64,000 nt of DNA from CAZEHS01 sp964649745 (GTDB lineage: Bacteria > Bacillota > Clostridia > Peptostreptococcales > Acidaminobacteraceae). The stretch is from NCBI GenBank assembly GCA_964649745.1, contig CAZYQI010000004.1, forward strand, positions 62,001 to 126,000, written 5' to 3'. How positions within the stretch are numbered: the stretch's first letter is position 1; each line of letters opens with the position of its first letter. The position numbers were made by a program, and so were the translations under genes. The notes under the pieces are model-generated. The model did no database searches. It worked only from the letters and a program-made list of their open reading frames with translations, and was not told the origin of the DNA. Positions 14,672 through 24,085 of the stretch are shown here, piece after piece.

Positions 14672-16468
14672 TCACATGCCTGCAATCAGCCTTTCAGCTT
14701 GATCCAAAATTTCTCCAAAGATCTGTAATCCTTCCTTGACCGTTTCCGGGGATGACATATCCACTCCGGCGATCTTTAAAAGCTCAATGGGATGATCTGA
14801 CCCGCCGGCGGACAGGAACCGCAGGTAATCGGCCACGGCAGGCTCGCCTTCCCTTAAAATCCGGCGGCTGATGGCCATTGCAGCACAAAAACCAGTGGCA
14901 TACTTGTACACATAAAACGGTGAATAGAAATGTGGGATCCGCATCCATTCATACGGTATATGGTCATCCATCTCTACCAGAGGCCCGTAATAATCCCTGT
15001 TCAAACCGCTGTAAATCCCGCAAAGCTGTTCCGTTGTAACCGGCTCATCCTGATCCACCATACCGTGGACTGTCTTTTCAAACTCTGCGAACATGGTTTG
15101 TCGGTATACGGTCCCCTTGTACTGATCCATAAAATGATTGAGCAGGAACAACCGCTCCTGATCCGTAATCTCCTGAGCTAGAAGGTGCTGCATGAGCAGG
15201 GCCTCATTCACCGTGGACGCCACTTCCGCCACAAATATCTTATAATCTGAATTGATGAACGGTTGGGCCCTTCTGGACATATAGCTGTGAAGAGAATGAC
15301 CCATTTCATGGGCAAGGGTGAATACGTAATCCAGGTTTTCCTGATAGTTAAGCATCACAAAGGGCTTCGAATCATACGTTCCCCAGGAATACGCCCCGCT
15401 GGTTTTCCCCGGTGTTTCATAAATATCTATCCAACGGTTTGAAAAGCCCTCCCGAAGAATCCCTCCGTAGGTTTCCCCCAGTGGAGCCAAGCCCTGACAA
15501 ACCATGGAAACCGCCTCTTCGAAAGGAATTTTTCGATTGGCCTCGTGAACCAGCGGGACGTACAGGTCGTAGAAGCTCAGCCTGTCACGTTTGAGCATTT
15601 TGGTACGGACACTCACATACCGGTGCATCGTCGGAAGATTCTCCCGAACAGCCGCTATCAGTCCGTTATAGACCGATTCCGGCACACAATCCTCATCCAG
15701 GCTCATGGATAACACCGAATCGTAATTCCTTGCCTTTGCAAAGAAGGCGTCTTTCTTGAAGGCATAAATCAGGGTAGTTCCAACACTGTTCTTCAGTGCT
15801 TTATAGGCATCGTAAAGCCCCTCATATGCGGCTTTCCGCACTGCTCTGTCCGGAGATTCCATAAAGCTCACGTAATTTCCTTTCGTAAGCTCTACCTCCT
15901 CACCCTTTTCATTACGGATGGTCCCGAATTTTATGTCGGCATTGTTCATCATCGAAAAAATATTCTCAGGGGCAGCCGCCATTTCCCCCGCCATAGCCAG
16001 AATCCGCTCTTCCCGCGCGGACAGCGTATGGGCTTTCCTTCGAAGAAGATCTTCCACATGAAAACGATAGTCCTTAAGAAGCTCCGATCCCATCAGCTTT
16101 CTAAGATGCGTCTCATCTGCCCCCAAAAGCTCCGGGGTGAAAAAGCTGATGGCGCTGTCAACCCTTACGGAGATCCCAGCCGCCCTGTCATATTGGCTCT
16201 GGCGTTCAGGTATTCGGTTATCCTCATCCTTCTTCATCCGGGAATATGCATAGAGGTTGGACGAAATACGCCACAGCGCATCCCGCAGCTCCAGCCCCGT
16301 CATAAGATTCTGAACAGATTCTGTAAGACGTCCTTCCACCCTTCCAATCTCCACCATTAAATTCTCAAGTCTCTCAAAATCGGTCTCAAGGCTGCTTTGC
16401 GAAGGATACATTTCATCAACCGCCCATGTTTCACATTCCAATAACGTACTTCTCTCTCTTGGTTCCAA
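14672..16468 (-). CDS. pepF: Oligoendopeptidase F (M3 family)
   Basis: Cytoplasmic zinc metallopeptidase cleaving short peptides. 598 aa, the usual length. The zinc site HEMGH (H387, E388, H391) is intact within TLAHEMGHSLHSY; the third ligand Glu should be in EVASTVNEALL. The start is TTG at 16468, chosen because GGAGGTGATTCC precedes it at ideal spacing. Stands alone between the nucleotidyltransferase module and the glutamine synthetase gene. Confidence 0.95.
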   Translation of the reverse strand: MEPRERSTLLECETWAVDEMYPSQSSLETDFERLENLMVEIGRVEGRLTESVQNLMTGLELRDALWRISSNLYAYSRMKKDEDNRIPERQSQYDRAAGISVRVDSAISFFTPELLGADETHLRKLMGSELLKDYRFHVEDLLRRKAHTLSAREERILAMAGEMAAAPENIFSMMNNADIKFGTIRNEKGEEVELTKGNYVSFMESPDRAVRKAAYEGLYDAYKALKNSVGTTLIYAFKKDAFFAKARNYDSVLSMSLDEDCVPESVYNGLIAAVRENLPTMHRYVSVRTKMLKRDRLSFYDLYVPLVHEANRKIPFEEAVSMVCQGLAPLGETYGGILREGFSNRWIDIYETPGKTSGAYSWGTYDSKPFVMLNYQENLDYVFTLAHEMGHSLHSYMSRRAQPFINSDYKIFVAEVASTVNEALLMQHLLAQEITDQERLFLLNHFMDQYKGTVYRQTMFAEFEKTVHGMVDQDEPVTTEQLCGIYSGLNRDYYGPLVEMDDHIPYEWMRIPHFYSPFYVYKYATGFCAAMAISRRILREGEPAVADYLRFLSAGGSDHPIELLKIAGVDMSSPETVKEGLQIFGEILDQAERLIAGM

Positions 16469-16486
16469 GGAATCACCTCCAGGCTT

Positions 16487-16769
16487 TCATTGTAATTCAC
16501 TTTCCATAAGCGATCAAGATAACTCCGGTTTCGCCGAATTATCCCGGCTCATTGGGCAGCTTAGAGAAAATAGTATTTTTATGCGGTTATTATAACTGTT
16601 TTTATACGCATTTGTAGTTATTAGCGCTTTGTTCTCTTTTGTGTACACTTTGCACATCCAACACGACACCTCCTCTCACCCATGAGTCCCCCTCGCAGTC
16701 AGCACATTAAAATTCAGCACAAATTCCTGCATCATAAGGGTTTCGCTTCAGATGTTTCAATATTTTTTT
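16487..16769. other. AT-rich intergenic region upstream of the glutamine synthetase control region
   Basis: No gene, repeat or known RNA is recognised here. It separates the divergent pepF and glutamine synthetase genes. Confidence 0.5.
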
Positions 16770-16786
16770 ATGAAAACGCTTTCATT
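16770..16786 (+). promoter_or_regulatory. Catabolite-responsive element (cre)
   Basis: ATGAAAACGCTTTCATT fits the CcpA-binding consensus WTGNAARCGNWWWCAWW at every position. It ends 13 bp before the -35 box, a position that in other Firmicutes is often associated with activation. Confidence 0.7.
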
Positions 16787-16799
16787 TTATAGCCAACCC

Positions 16800-16827
16800 T
16801 TTACTTAAAATCGTCTTTTGTTATAAT
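16800..16827 (+). promoter_or_regulatory. Promoter of the glutamine synthetase gene
   Basis: TTTACT (16800-16805), 16-bp spacer, perfect TATAAT (16822-16827). Confidence 0.65.
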
Positions 16828-16899
16828 GGAGTCATACAATTAAACAGATGCGAAAACTGTATATTTATACTTTTTACGCATAAATAACCGGAGGTGTCC

Positions 16900-18810
16900 A
16901 TGAACAATCTTCTGCATATCGTCCCTAAAGAAATGCATACACCCAAGAAGCTTGAAGAACTCTTGAAGAACCATCCCGAAATTAAGTTCCTCTCACTGGT
17001 TGCAGTTGATTTAGGCAACAATCACACCGACGAAAAGATACCTGTGGAGATGGTCATCGACAACACCGAAAAATTCCTTAAAATGGGCATCCAAACAGAC
17101 GGATCCAGCGTATACCTTCCACGGATCGCTGACATCAACAACGGAAAAGTGGACCTGGTTCCCGACCTCAAGGTTCGATGGTTTGTTGATTATAATTATG
17201 ATTACATTCTCCCCGAGACCGGAAAACCCGTCGGTACACTGATTATCCCTGCATATCTTATGCATGAAGGAAAGCTGGTGGACTCCAGAGCCGTTCTTCA
17301 AAACGCCGAGCATTGCCTTGACAAGGATATCAAACGGCTTTTTAAGAAATATCCCGCCATCTGCAAAGAGTATGGAATCAGCTCTGCTGAAGATATCGAC
17401 CGAATTGTCCTTACCACTGCCACCGAACTGGAATTCTGGGTCCGGACACCGGATTATAAGACCGATACAGAAAAGCTTTCCGCATCTCAAACACTGAAAG
17501 AGCAGTACTGGAAACGAACCGTGGGTCCCGTCAGAACCGCCCTTGAAGAATCCCTGATCCATCTGAATCGGTTGGGTTTCGAAGCCGAAATGGGACATAA
17601 GGAGGTTGGAGGCGTCCCGTCGAAGCTTTCCGGAAGCAACGCCTTCACCCATATCATGGAGCAACTCGAAATCGACTGGAAATACGATGAAGCCTTGCAG
17701 TCGGCCGATAATGAAATGTTTGCAAAAGACTATATCAGTGATATTTTCCATAAACACGGACTGGATATCTCCTTCAGCGCAAAACCCATCGATGGCGTTG
17801 CCGGAAGCGGCGAGCATCACCATGTAGGCATTGCCATGAAAATGAAAAACGGGAAGCTTATCAATATTTTCACCCCTGCAGATCCCAAACGGCAATACCT
17901 CAGCACATTAGGCTTCGGCGCATTCATGGGGATGCTGAAAAACTATGAAGTCATCAACCCCTTCGTCACCAGTACCAACGATGCGTTCAACCGCCTCAAG
18001 CCCGGCTTTGAAGCACCCGTCTGCATCGTCGGCTCTTTGGGGCACTCCGTCGAAAGTCCGACACGTAACAGAACTGTTCTATGCGGTCTGGTAAGGGATC
18101 TGGACAACCCCTATGCCACACGGTTGGAACTAAGATCGCCAAACCCCAACACGAACTCCTATCTGGCTACCGCAGCCGTTTACCTGGCTATGATGGACGG
18201 CATGGACGCTGCTGCCAAATCCGGCAAATCCGCCGAGGATTTGGAACGGGAATTCAGCAAGAAAGCCGGCGAACCTAGCTTTTACCTGGATAAGGAACGT
18301 CAGTACCGCTCCGAGGAAGATGTGTTTGACGATTTTACCGCTGAAGAACGGGACAACCTTTTCGGAAAGCCCCCTGCAACTGTTTGGGAAAATGTGCGGT
18401 CACTTCAGGTATATCCAGAGAAACGTAAAGTGCTGAACCGCTGTGACGTCTTTCCAGAAGCAATCATCGAATCCTATGAGCTGTCCGTGCTTTCCAAATG
18501 GACCAACGAGGTATCCACCCGGATTATCCCCAATTTTGTGGACATCGTGCGGGATTCGGCAAAGCTCCATCACAGCGGCATGGAAAATGTAACCGATCTG
18601 GATGTGGTTATGTGGGAGAAAATCAACAGCCTTCGCCTATATCTGATGAAGGACAGCCTTAACAAACGTTCTTTGTTCACCCGCATGCGGGAGGCCATTG
18701 ATCAAGGGAATTATGACGAAGTCTCCGAGATGCAGATTGAGGTCATGGCAGAAGTTAAAAAGCTCACCGAATGGTATGCCGAATACCGCCGAAATCTCTT
18801 TATCAGCTGA
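16900..18810 (+). CDS. glnN: Glutamine synthetase, type III-like
   Basis: Forms glutamine from glutamate, ammonia and ATP. 636 aa, larger than GlnA (~450) and somewhat shorter than the ~700-aa type III enzymes of Bacteroides. Catalytic-core landmarks: ATELEFW (metal-binding Glu), MGHKEVGGVPSK, the ATP/metal segment GVAGSGEHHHVGIAM and RLELRSPNPNTNSYLATAAV. ATG at 16900 follows CCGGAGGTGTCC. Transcribed alone from a promoter with a cre site, so carbon supply probably modulates it; no glnR gene or GlnR box was seen nearby. The enzyme class is secure; the gene symbol follows type III usage. Confidence 0.9.
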   Translation: MNNLLHIVPKEMHTPKKLEELLKNHPEIKFLSLVAVDLGNNHTDEKIPVEMVIDNTEKFLKMGIQTDGSSVYLPRIADINNGKVDLVPDLKVRWFVDYNYDYILPETGKPVGTLIIPAYLMHEGKLVDSRAVLQNAEHCLDKDIKRLFKKYPAICKEYGISSAEDIDRIVLTTATELEFWVRTPDYKTDTEKLSASQTLKEQYWKRTVGPVRTALEESLIHLNRLGFEAEMGHKEVGGVPSKLSGSNAFTHIMEQLEIDWKYDEALQSADNEMFAKDYISDIFHKHGLDISFSAKPIDGVAGSGEHHHVGIAMKMKNGKLINIFTPADPKRQYLSTLGFGAFMGMLKNYEVINPFVTSTNDAFNRLKPGFEAPVCIVGSLGHSVESPTRNRTVLCGLVRDLDNPYATRLELRSPNPNTNSYLATAAVYLAMMDGMDAAAKSGKSAEDLEREFSKKAGEPSFYLDKERQYRSEEDVFDDFTAEERDNLFGKPPATVWENVRSLQVYPEKRKVLNRCDVFPEAIIESYELSVLSKWTNEVSTRIIPNFVDIVRDSAKLHHSGMENVTDLDVVMWEKINSLRLYLMKDSLNKRSLFTRMREAIDQGNYDEVSEMQIEVMAEVKKLTEWYAEYRRNLFIS

Positions 18811-18815
18811 TACGA

Positions 18816-18839
18816 GCCCACCTTGCGGTGGGCTTTTTT
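18816..18839 (+). terminator. Terminator after the glutamine synthetase gene
   Basis: GCCCACC, TTGC loop, GGTGGGC and six T. Confidence 0.85.
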
Positions 18840-18967
18840 GCCTCCAACCTTTCCCGCAGCACGCTTAGTATGGGTATTTATCGGGTATAAACCGAATAAC
18901 AAATCCCACATCTGCAGAATTTTGATGTACACTGATAGCAGCGGTGACAGTTATCGGGGGAGGAACA

Positions 18968-20029
18968 ATGATGACAAACCATTTCGAAGCGAACACTCTG
19001 GTTGAACTGGAGTTTGAACTGAATCGACGGGACATTATGCACTGCAGGTCTCTGATTCTCAGCACCCCTGCCACCGACGAGTTCATCTTGCTGGCGCCCC
19101 CACCCGTTGAGCACGCTTACACCTTCAAAAATGGAAATCGTATAGACCTGTATATCTCTCTGCTCAAAGCAGGAGACGCTACACACACACTGCACGTTAA
19201 AACCCGTGTCCTCCACGTGGGAAAAGAAGGCGCTCTGAGCATCCTTCATCTCAGGAAAACAGGATTCTCACGAAGAATACCCCATTCACATTTTTTTACA
19301 CTCATCACTAAAACATCAATACTTCTTGAACCTTTAACGCCTTCTCAAAAGAGTGCCTCCGTTTTGGCTAAAGTTCATTCCATCTCCGTGAAAAAGATGA
19401 ATATCTCCACAGCACTCCCCCTAGATTCTGGATCTCAGTGGAAATGTTCCGTGGAGATCAACGGCACTCTGTTTGATTTTCATGGAACCATCGGAGCAGA
19501 GGCCGACAGAACCCCTTTGGTGGCCGATCGCTCTGCCGTTTTTCGCTTTGATGGAATGGATCATCAAACGCTCCTGAGCCTGGCAGAAACTATTGAAACC
19601 GCTCAGGTAAACTACATCCGCGCCCACAGCGGCCTCTCCCTTCACGAGGTATTTGACCGCAGCGATATTCAGGACAGCCTGCTCCTGGAACACCTTGTTC
19701 CTCGGAGCGCCTACCGAGTCACCCTGGATTTTCTGGAATTGTCCGGATGGCTTCTTCTGATCTATATCGGTTTTGAAATTTTGCTTGCCGTTCCACCCGG
19801 CGCTACGGTTTTCGACAGGTTTTTTGGGGTCCCCCTGGCCACGGCATGGGACCGGAAGCATTTGATCAATGTACCGTTATTTCTGATTATGGAATACACG
19901 ATCTTTCTCATCGCCTTCCTGCTTCATCAGCTCATCTATTACAGGGGCAACACCCGCTCCCGATGGAGTCTGTGGCTCATGGCCTTTCTGACATCTCTTC
20001 TTTTCCTCATCGTGCGCACCCACCTTTAG
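18968..20029 (+). CDS. PilZ-like membrane protein (degenerate c-di-GMP receptor?)
   Basis: 353 aa. The N-terminal ~100 residues resemble the YcgR-type N-domain (VELEFELN at residues ~12-19, later NGNRIDLYISLL). Then GFSRRIPHSH and, ~40 residues later, SISVKKMNIS sit where PilZ domains have RxxxR and (D/N)xSxxG, but neither motif is intact. The C-terminal ~100 residues contain three hydrophobic segments (LLLIYIGFEILLAV, FLIMEYTIFLIAFLL, LMAFLTSLLFLIV). ATG follows GGGGGAGGAACA. The PilZ assignment is tentative: fold-like pattern, poor motif. c-di-GMP binding is uncertain. Confidence 0.5.
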   Translation: MMTNHFEANTLVELEFELNRRDIMHCRSLILSTPATDEFILLAPPPVEHAYTFKNGNRIDLYISLLKAGDATHTLHVKTRVLHVGKEGALSILHLRKTGFSRRIPHSHFFTLITKTSILLEPLTPSQKSASVLAKVHSISVKKMNISTALPLDSGSQWKCSVEINGTLFDFHGTIGAEADRTPLVADRSAVFRFDGMDHQTLLSLAETIETAQVNYIRAHSGLSLHEVFDRSDIQDSLLLEHLVPRSAYRVTLDFLELSGWLLLIYIGFEILLAVPPGATVFDRFFGVPLATAWDRKHLINVPLFLIMEYTIFLIAFLLHQLIYYRGNTRSRWSLWLMAFLTSLLFLIVRTHL

Positions 20030-20106
20030 GACGGCGAAAACAGGTGCTTCGAAGGTGTTTTTATGTTATTATAAGGAAGTGCCACATCGCCAAAGGAGAT
20101 CTACAC

Positions 20107-20925
20107 ATGTTCAAACGGTTCACCCTGATTCTAAGTCTTGCTTTTCTTTTTTCCTTTGCGACCGGGTGCCAGGCCGGTCCCCAAGAAACTCCGCAAACTC
20201 CGTTGAAAATATATTATGATTCCCTGCTGTCTAACAATCATGGCGCTGCTTATGCCCAGCTTTGCAAAGCGGATCAATCCGTGGTATCTGCAGAGGATTT
20301 CAACACATGGCAGATCCTCTATAAACAGACCGAAGAATTGAAAACCTTCAAGCTGAGTTCAGGCAAGGAGCTTGATAACTTCAAGGACCCCTTTGGGAAT
20401 CGCTACGCCAGAGCAGTTGAGTTTACCGTTACACAAACGGATTACGTGCACCCCTCCAAGAGCGACAACACCTACGATTATACCCGTACCGTGGTATTGG
20501 AGGATGGAAAATGGAAGATTTGCCGTGGCGAGGCTGCGGATATTTATCAGCACCGTCTTTACTATGGGTATTCAACTCTTGGGGCCATGTATGAGGAAGG
20601 CAAAGGTGTCGAACCCGATCCGGCCAAAGCCCTGGCTTATTACACCCATGCATTGGAATATAACGAATCGGATATGAATCTCTATTTTCAGACAGCCCTC
20701 CTGAACCTGCGGGCTAAAAACCCCGAAGCCGCCGAAGAGCTTTGCAAACGGGCCCTTTCAAAACAGCCGGAACCGGCCATGGCCTCCGAAATCCAGAATC
20801 TTATGGGAGTTTCCCTCACAATGCTGGAACGCAAGGAGGATGCAAAAAAAGCCTTTGAGGAAGCCATTAAGCTGAATCCGGAAAACGAGAACGCACTTGG
20901 CAATCTGAGTAACATCAACCGATAA
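20107..20925 (+). CDS. TPR-containing lipoprotein
   Basis: 272 aa. The signal peptide ends in a lipobox (FSFATGC, Cys21 would be lipidated), so the protein is anchored outside the membrane. Residues ~30-150 form an unrecognised alpha/beta domain, perhaps NTF2-like. The C-terminal half has Sel1/TPR-type repeats: GAMYEEGKGVEPDPAKALAY and later MLERKEDAKKAFEEAIKLNP. ATG follows AAAGGAGATCTACAC. It follows the PilZ-like gene by 77 bp and may share its mRNA. Specific role unknown; TPRs suggest protein-protein contact. Confidence 0.8.
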   Translation: MFKRFTLILSLAFLFSFATGCQAGPQETPQTPLKIYYDSLLSNNHGAAYAQLCKADQSVVSAEDFNTWQILYKQTEELKTFKLSSGKELDNFKDPFGNRYARAVEFTVTQTDYVHPSKSDNTYDYTRTVVLEDGKWKICRGEAADIYQHRLYYGYSTLGAMYEEGKGVEPDPAKALAYYTHALEYNESDMNLYFQTALLNLRAKNPEAAEELCKRALSKQPEPAMASEIQNLMGVSLTMLERKEDAKKAFEEAIKLNPENENALGNLSNINR

Positions 20926-20939
20926 CAAGCATTCATAAC

Positions 20940-20978
20940 AAAAGCGGAAGCCCCCATTTAAAGGAGCTTCCGCTTTTT
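20940..20978. terminator. Bidirectional intrinsic terminator
   Basis: AAAA-GCGGAAGC (20944-20951), 14-nt loop, GCTTCCGC (20966-20973)-TTTTT, between convergent lipoprotein and ABC-F genes. Confidence 0.8.
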
Positions 20979-20993
20979 ATGTTCTGAAATGGA

Positions 20994-22610
20994 TTAAGCG
21001 TACATGGCATCGATCTTGGACTGGGTTTCATCATCTTCCAGGAACTCATCGAAGGGCATAATCTTATCAAAGAGACCCGTCGGAGTGATTTCAATGACCC
21101 GGTCCGCCACTGTCTGGATGAACTCGTGGTCATGGGATGCAAAGAGGATCGTTCCTTTACAGGCAATAAGGCCGTCGTTCACCGCCTGAATGGATTCAAG
21201 ATCCAAGTGGTTGGTCGGTTCATCCAGGATCAGGACATTGGCACCGGACAGCATCATGCGGCTGAACATGCAGCGCACCTTTTCGCCACCGGAGAGTACA
21301 CTGGCACACTTAAGCGCCTCTTCACCGGAAAACAGCATCTTGCCCAGAAAGCCCCGAATGAAGGTTTCGTCCTTTTCGGTGGAATACTGGCGCAGCCAGT
21401 CTACCAGATTCAGTTCGCAGCCTTCAAAATACTCGGTGTTGTCCTTTGGCAGATACCCCTGGGAGGTTGTAACACCCCACTTGAAGCTGCCTGCATCCGG
21501 TTCCATTTCGCCCATGAGGATTTTGAACAGCGCGGTCCTGGATGTTTCATTCCGTGCCATGAACACAATCTTATCCCCTTTGTTCACAGTAAAGCTGATA
21601 TTGTCCAACACCTTGACGCCGTCTACTGTCTTTGTAAGCCCGTCAACAAAGAGGATATCCTTGCCGGCCTCGCGATTGGCAGCAAACCCAACAAAGGGGT
21701 AGCGGCGGGAAGAAGAGGGCATGTCTTCAATATTGATCTTGTCCAGCATCTTCTTGCGGGCCGTTGCCTGCTTGGATTTCGAGGCGTTGGCGCTGAATCG
21801 GGCAATAAACGCCTGAAGCTCCGCAACCTTCTCCTCTTTTTTCTTGTTCTGGTCCTTCATCAGCCGCTGAATCAGTTGGCTGGATTCGTACCAAAAATCG
21901 TAGTTGCCTACATACATCTTGGCTTTGCTGAAATCGATATCCACCATATGGGTACATACCTTGTTCAGAAAGTGACGGTCATGGGATACCACGATCACGG
22001 TGTTTTCATAGTTGATAAGAAACTCTTCAAGCCAGTTTATCGCACGGAAATCCAGGTGGTTGGTGGGCTCGTCCAGCAGAAGGATATGGGGGTTTCCGAA
22101 AAGCGCCTGGGCCAACAGCACCTTTACCTTCTCGTCGCCGCTCAGCTCCGCCATCAGCTTTACATGAAGCTCTTTACCGATGCCAAGACCCATAAGAAGC
22201 TTCTCCGCATTGGTTTCCGCATCCCAGCCATCCATATCCGCAAAATCGCCTTCCAGCTCAGCTGCCCGTATACCGTCTTCATCCGTAAAATCCGCTTTGG
22301 CGTAAAGAGCGTCCTTCTCCACCATGATATCGTGAAGATGCTTATGCCCCATGATGACGGTGCTGAGAACATTGTAGGCGTCAAACTCGAAATGGTTCTG
22401 TTTGAGCACGGCAATACGCTGTCCTGGCGCAACCGTGATGTCGCCGTTATTGGGCTCGATTTCTCCGGAAAGAATTTTAAGGAATGTTGATTTTCCGGAA
22501 CCGTTGGCGCCGATAACGCCATAGCAGTTACCCGGGGTGAACTTCATTGTTACTTCTTCAAAAAGCTTCTTGTCGCCGTATCTCAGGCCTACATCAGTTA
22601 CTGTAATCAT
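20994..22610 (-). CDS. ABC-F family ATPase (YkpA/YbiT-like)
   Basis: Soluble tandem ABC ATPase of the ABC-F group, which acts on ribosomes and has no membrane domain. 538 aa. First ATPase: Walker A GANGSGKST, signature LSGDEK, Walker B LLLDEPTNHLD. An interdomain linker of ~80 charged residues follows (~245-325). Second ATPase: signature LSGGEK and LILDEPTNHLD intact, but its Walker A reads ARNETSRTAL in place of GxxxxGKT. The length and the degenerate second P-loop point to the YkpA/YbiT-like branch rather than EttA or an antibiotic-resistance protein. The start lies 28 nt from a strong Shine-Dalgarno, with a hairpin between (22618-22635). Confidence 0.88.
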   Translation of the reverse strand: MITVTDVGLRYGDKKLFEEVTMKFTPGNCYGVIGANGSGKSTFLKILSGEIEPNNGDITVAPGQRIAVLKQNHFEFDAYNVLSTVIMGHKHLHDIMVEKDALYAKADFTDEDGIRAAELEGDFADMDGWDAETNAEKLLMGLGIGKELHVKLMAELSGDEKVKVLLAQALFGNPHILLLDEPTNHLDFRAINWLEEFLINYENTVIVVSHDRHFLNKVCTHMVDIDFSKAKMYVGNYDFWYESSQLIQRLMKDQNKKKEEKVAELQAFIARFSANASKSKQATARKKMLDKINIEDMPSSSRRYPFVGFAANREAGKDILFVDGLTKTVDGVKVLDNISFTVNKGDKIVFMARNETSRTALFKILMGEMEPDAGSFKWGVTTSQGYLPKDNTEYFEGCELNLVDWLRQYSTEKDETFIRGFLGKMLFSGEEALKCASVLSGGEKVRCMFSRMMLSGANVLILDEPTNHLDLESIQAVNDGLIACKGTILFASHDHEFIQTVADRVIEITPTGLFDKIMPFDEFLEDDETQSKIDAMYA

Positions 22611-22617
22611 TCTTTTC

Positions 22618-22643
22618 CCGCTGCGTGCACAGCGGTTCCTCCT
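22618..22643 (-). promoter_or_regulatory. Hairpin between Shine-Dalgarno and start codon of the ABC-F gene
   Basis: On the minus strand AGGAGG (22643-22638) is followed by AA, the stem CCGCTG/CAGCGG (22635-22618) with a 6-nt loop, GAAAAGA and ATG. Folding the hairpin reduces the effective spacing to about nine bases, so stem formation may be needed for good initiation. Confidence 0.5.
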
Positions 22644-22747
22644 CTCAATCTATAAACAGTTGGTTTGCAACCGTTTGGGTTTTATCAGTTAGCCACACGT
22701 TTATAATTATACTCCCCTTTAGTTGAGAGGAAAAGAATTATTTACAC

Positions 22748-22796
22748 AAAAAAGCGGAAACGCCGCCATAGAGACTGCATTTCCGCCATTTTGTGT
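22748..22796 (-). terminator. Terminator of the serine-pathway cluster
   Basis: On the minus strand GCGGAAA (22786-22780) pairs with TTTCCGC (22760-22754), followed by six T, 23 bp after the DUF1015 stop codon. Confidence 0.7.
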
Positions 22797-22818
22797 TCAA
22801 TTATTATGCCGGGTATTA

Positions 22819-24069
22819 TTAGTCGTTCATCTTGTGGAGGAACAGACCGCTGGCCAGCTTGGGCTCGAACCAGGTGCTCTTGGGAGGCATTACTTCCCCT
22901 GCATCGGCGATGGAGAGAAGGTCATCCATAGTGGTTGGGTACATGGAGAAGGCCACCTTCATATCCAGGCCGCAGCGTCGCTCCAGCTCTTTAAGGCCGC
23001 GTATTCCGCCAACGAAATCGATCCGTTTGTCTGTCCGTGGATTCTCGATGCCAAGGATCGGCTCCAGGAGGTTCCGTTGAAGAATGGATACGTCCAGGCG
23101 TTCAACCGGGTCTGCCGGATTGTAGAAGCCTTTTTTGATTGTAAGCTTGTACCACTCACCCTCCAAAAGCATCCCGAAGGTACGGCGCTCCATGGGCTTG
23201 TAGGGCTCAGCTGCTCCAGTCTTTTCAACGATGAATTTTTCTTCAACCTTATCCATGAATTCAACCTTGGTGTAGCCGTTCAGGTCTTTCACCAGACGGT
23301 TGTAATCCATAATGAAGAGGTCCTCGTCAGGGAAGATAACTGCCATGAAGAAGTTGAACTCTTCTGCTCCCGTATAGTTGGGGTTCTCTTCACGACGCTT
23401 GAGACCCACTTTTACGGAGGACGCGCTTCTGTGGTGGCCATCGGCGATGTACAGATACTTGATGCCGCCGAACAGAGCCTGGAGCCGCTCAACAATCGCA
23501 AGGTCCGTCACAGGCCACAGGATGTGCGTGATGCCGTCAACGGAGTTGAAATTGTATGTGGGCATATGGAATTTGATCCAGTCGTTGACGATCATGTTGA
23601 TCTCATCACTTCTGCGGTAGGAAAGGAAAACCGGCTCTGTATGGGCATCGCACACATCAAAGTTGTTGATGCGGTCAACTTCCTTTTCCGGGCGGGTGAA
23701 CTCGTGCTTCTTGATGATATCGTCCTGATACTCGTCAATACTTACCGTTGCAACGATACCTGTCTGCACGCGGCCATTCATCAATTGACGGTAGATGTAG
23801 TAGATCGGATTGCCGTCTTGAATCAGCACGCCGTCCTTTTGCATCTGGTCAAGGTTCTTCCGCGCAGTCTGGTAAACCAGCGCATCGTAAGCATCCACGG
23901 AATCATCCAGATCGATTTCCGAGCGGCATACGTGAAGGTAAGAAAACGGATTGCCTTCAGCCATCTTCTTTGCTTCCGGCCGGTTCATAACATCGTATGG
24001 CAGGCATGCCACTTTTTCTTCCATGCCTGGATTGGGGCGAACGCCTTTAAAAGGTCTTACTGTTGCCAT
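22819..24069 (-). CDS. DUF1015 family protein
   Basis: 416 aa, DUF1015 family, typically starting VRPFKGVRPNP and containing CLPYDVM and ADGHHRSAS (near residue 190). Biochemical function is not established here. In Clostridia it commonly follows serA and a class V aminotransferase, as here (16 bp after serA), which links it to serine metabolism. Some relatives have been described as serine kinases, but that should not be assumed. ATG at 24069 is fixed by CAGGAGGATTCCC. Confidence 0.85.
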   Translation of the reverse strand: MATVRPFKGVRPNPGMEEKVACLPYDVMNRPEAKKMAEGNPFSYLHVCRSEIDLDDSVDAYDALVYQTARKNLDQMQKDGVLIQDGNPIYYIYRQLMNGRVQTGIVATVSIDEYQDDIIKKHEFTRPEKEVDRINNFDVCDAHTEPVFLSYRRSDEINMIVNDWIKFHMPTYNFNSVDGITHILWPVTDLAIVERLQALFGGIKYLYIADGHHRSASSVKVGLKRREENPNYTGAEEFNFFMAVIFPDEDLFIMDYNRLVKDLNGYTKVEFMDKVEEKFIVEKTGAAEPYKPMERRTFGMLLEGEWYKLTIKKGFYNPADPVERLDVSILQRNLLEPILGIENPRTDKRIDFVGGIRGLKELERRCGLDMKVAFSMYPTTMDDLLSIADAGEVMPPKSTWFEPKLASGLFLHKMND

Positions 24070-24085
24070 GGGAATCCTCCTGAAA

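Noticed and set aside
16600..16700. Tiny Cys-rich minus-strand frame (20 codons) behind AGGAGG upstream of the glutamine synthetase gene
   Set aside because: The AGGAGG lies inside, not before, the frame; too short to support without conservation data.
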